Translations under genes and position numbers: made by a program | Assembly (NCBI RefSeq): GCF_963855985.1 | Contig: NC_087112.1 | Location: forward strand, 5,520,501-5,584,500 | Reading direction: 5' to 3' | DNA: 64,000 nt | Source: Ostrinia nubilalis | Taxonomy: Eukaryota; Arthropoda; Insecta; Lepidoptera; Crambidae | Notes under the pieces: generated by a model | What the model was told of the DNA's origin: nothing | The model's input: only the letters and a program-made list of their open reading frames with translations | Databases searched by the model: none | Shown here: piece by piece, positions 63,643 to 64,000 of the stretch | Layout of the letters: each line of letters begins with the position of its first letter | Numbering within the stretch: the stretch's first letter is position 1

Positions 63643-64000
63643 CTAGAAAATTAAGAAGCACGAAAAACTTTTTATAAGTGTTGCAGTAGAAATATTTTTT
63701 CTGTATTTTATTTGCTTGGTCCGACTGATTTCATTCGTGAAAGTGCTTTTTTTTAACTTAGCTTGAAGATAAAATGAGATAGAGGAATGTTGTTGTTTGT
63801 CTGTAACTATAGCTACAATGCTTGCTTTGATGTGATGCCATTAGTGGTACCTACATGGATAAGACAGTGCTTGTTGGGTTGGGTATAGCTGCGAAGTAAA
63901 GCAATGTTTCTCTAGATTCCATAATATCTCAGAGCAATATAAGTAACTTAAACTTATGAAGCTGCACCGCTGCAACTCCTGTGTGGCCAGGATCTACAGC
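63643..64000 (-). other. P5CR intron reaching the window edge
   Basis: No exon recognised; the upstream P5CR exons must lie to the right. Confidence 0.6.

Overview
This window is animal nuclear DNA, almost certainly from a moth or butterfly. The genes have many short exons with GT/AG introns. The repeats are types familiar from Lepidoptera: RTE-type LINE tails with GAT-rich 3' ends, short Helitrons starting TCTATACTAATATTATAAA and ending CTAG, a tRNA-derived SINE, and many small inverted-repeat elements with TAA/TTA target duplications. All calls come from reading the sequence; no database search was run.

Layout. (1) 995-17220, plus strand: the 3' 23 exons (about 1,340 codons) of a large fibulin-1/-2-like extracellular matrix protein, with an anaphylatoxin-like region, about 14 EGF modules, Pro/Thr-rich linkers and a fibulin-type C-terminal module. 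The signal-peptide exon is upstream of the window. (2) 17221-22582: shared 3' flank of two convergent genes, with a SINE and a MITE but no recognisable coding exon. (3) 22583-58873, minus strand: a complete Cdc14 dual-specificity phosphatase (7 coding exons, 703 predicted residues) stretched by introns of 18.7 and 10.6 kb full of mobile elements. These include an apparently intact Ty3/Gypsy element with identical LTRs (33352-38508), a deleted mariner (32338-33157), a nest of inverted-repeat elements (42910-47060), a 5'-truncated non-LTR retrotransposon (about 53978-57165) and Helitrons. (4) 58874-62487: upstream flank of Cdc14 and a 1.3 kb inverted-repeat element. (5) 62488-63642, minus strand: the last four exons of pyrroline-5-carboxylate reductase, continuing past the right edge.

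The three genes have unrelated roles (matrix scaffold, cell-cycle/cilium phosphatase, proline synthesis) and nothing suggests they work together. The most unusual signal is in gene structure. Five exons in two genes (fibulin exon 18; Cdc14 exons 3, 4, 5 and 6) are each followed, in the sense of transcription, by truncated tandem copies that keep the 3' part of the exon and its splice donor but lack the 5' part and the acceptor. I found no reciprocal acceptor-side array. One array has a perfect-looking 139-bp period and repeats a CRE-like TGACGTCA octamer.

Transposon nesting can also be read directly. A 2.87-kb fold-back element is framed by a 5-bp duplication whose empty site survives in a paralogous copy 3 kb away. 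Another element sits at a TTAA inside a decayed piggyBac-like coding region, and excising it restores the reading frame.
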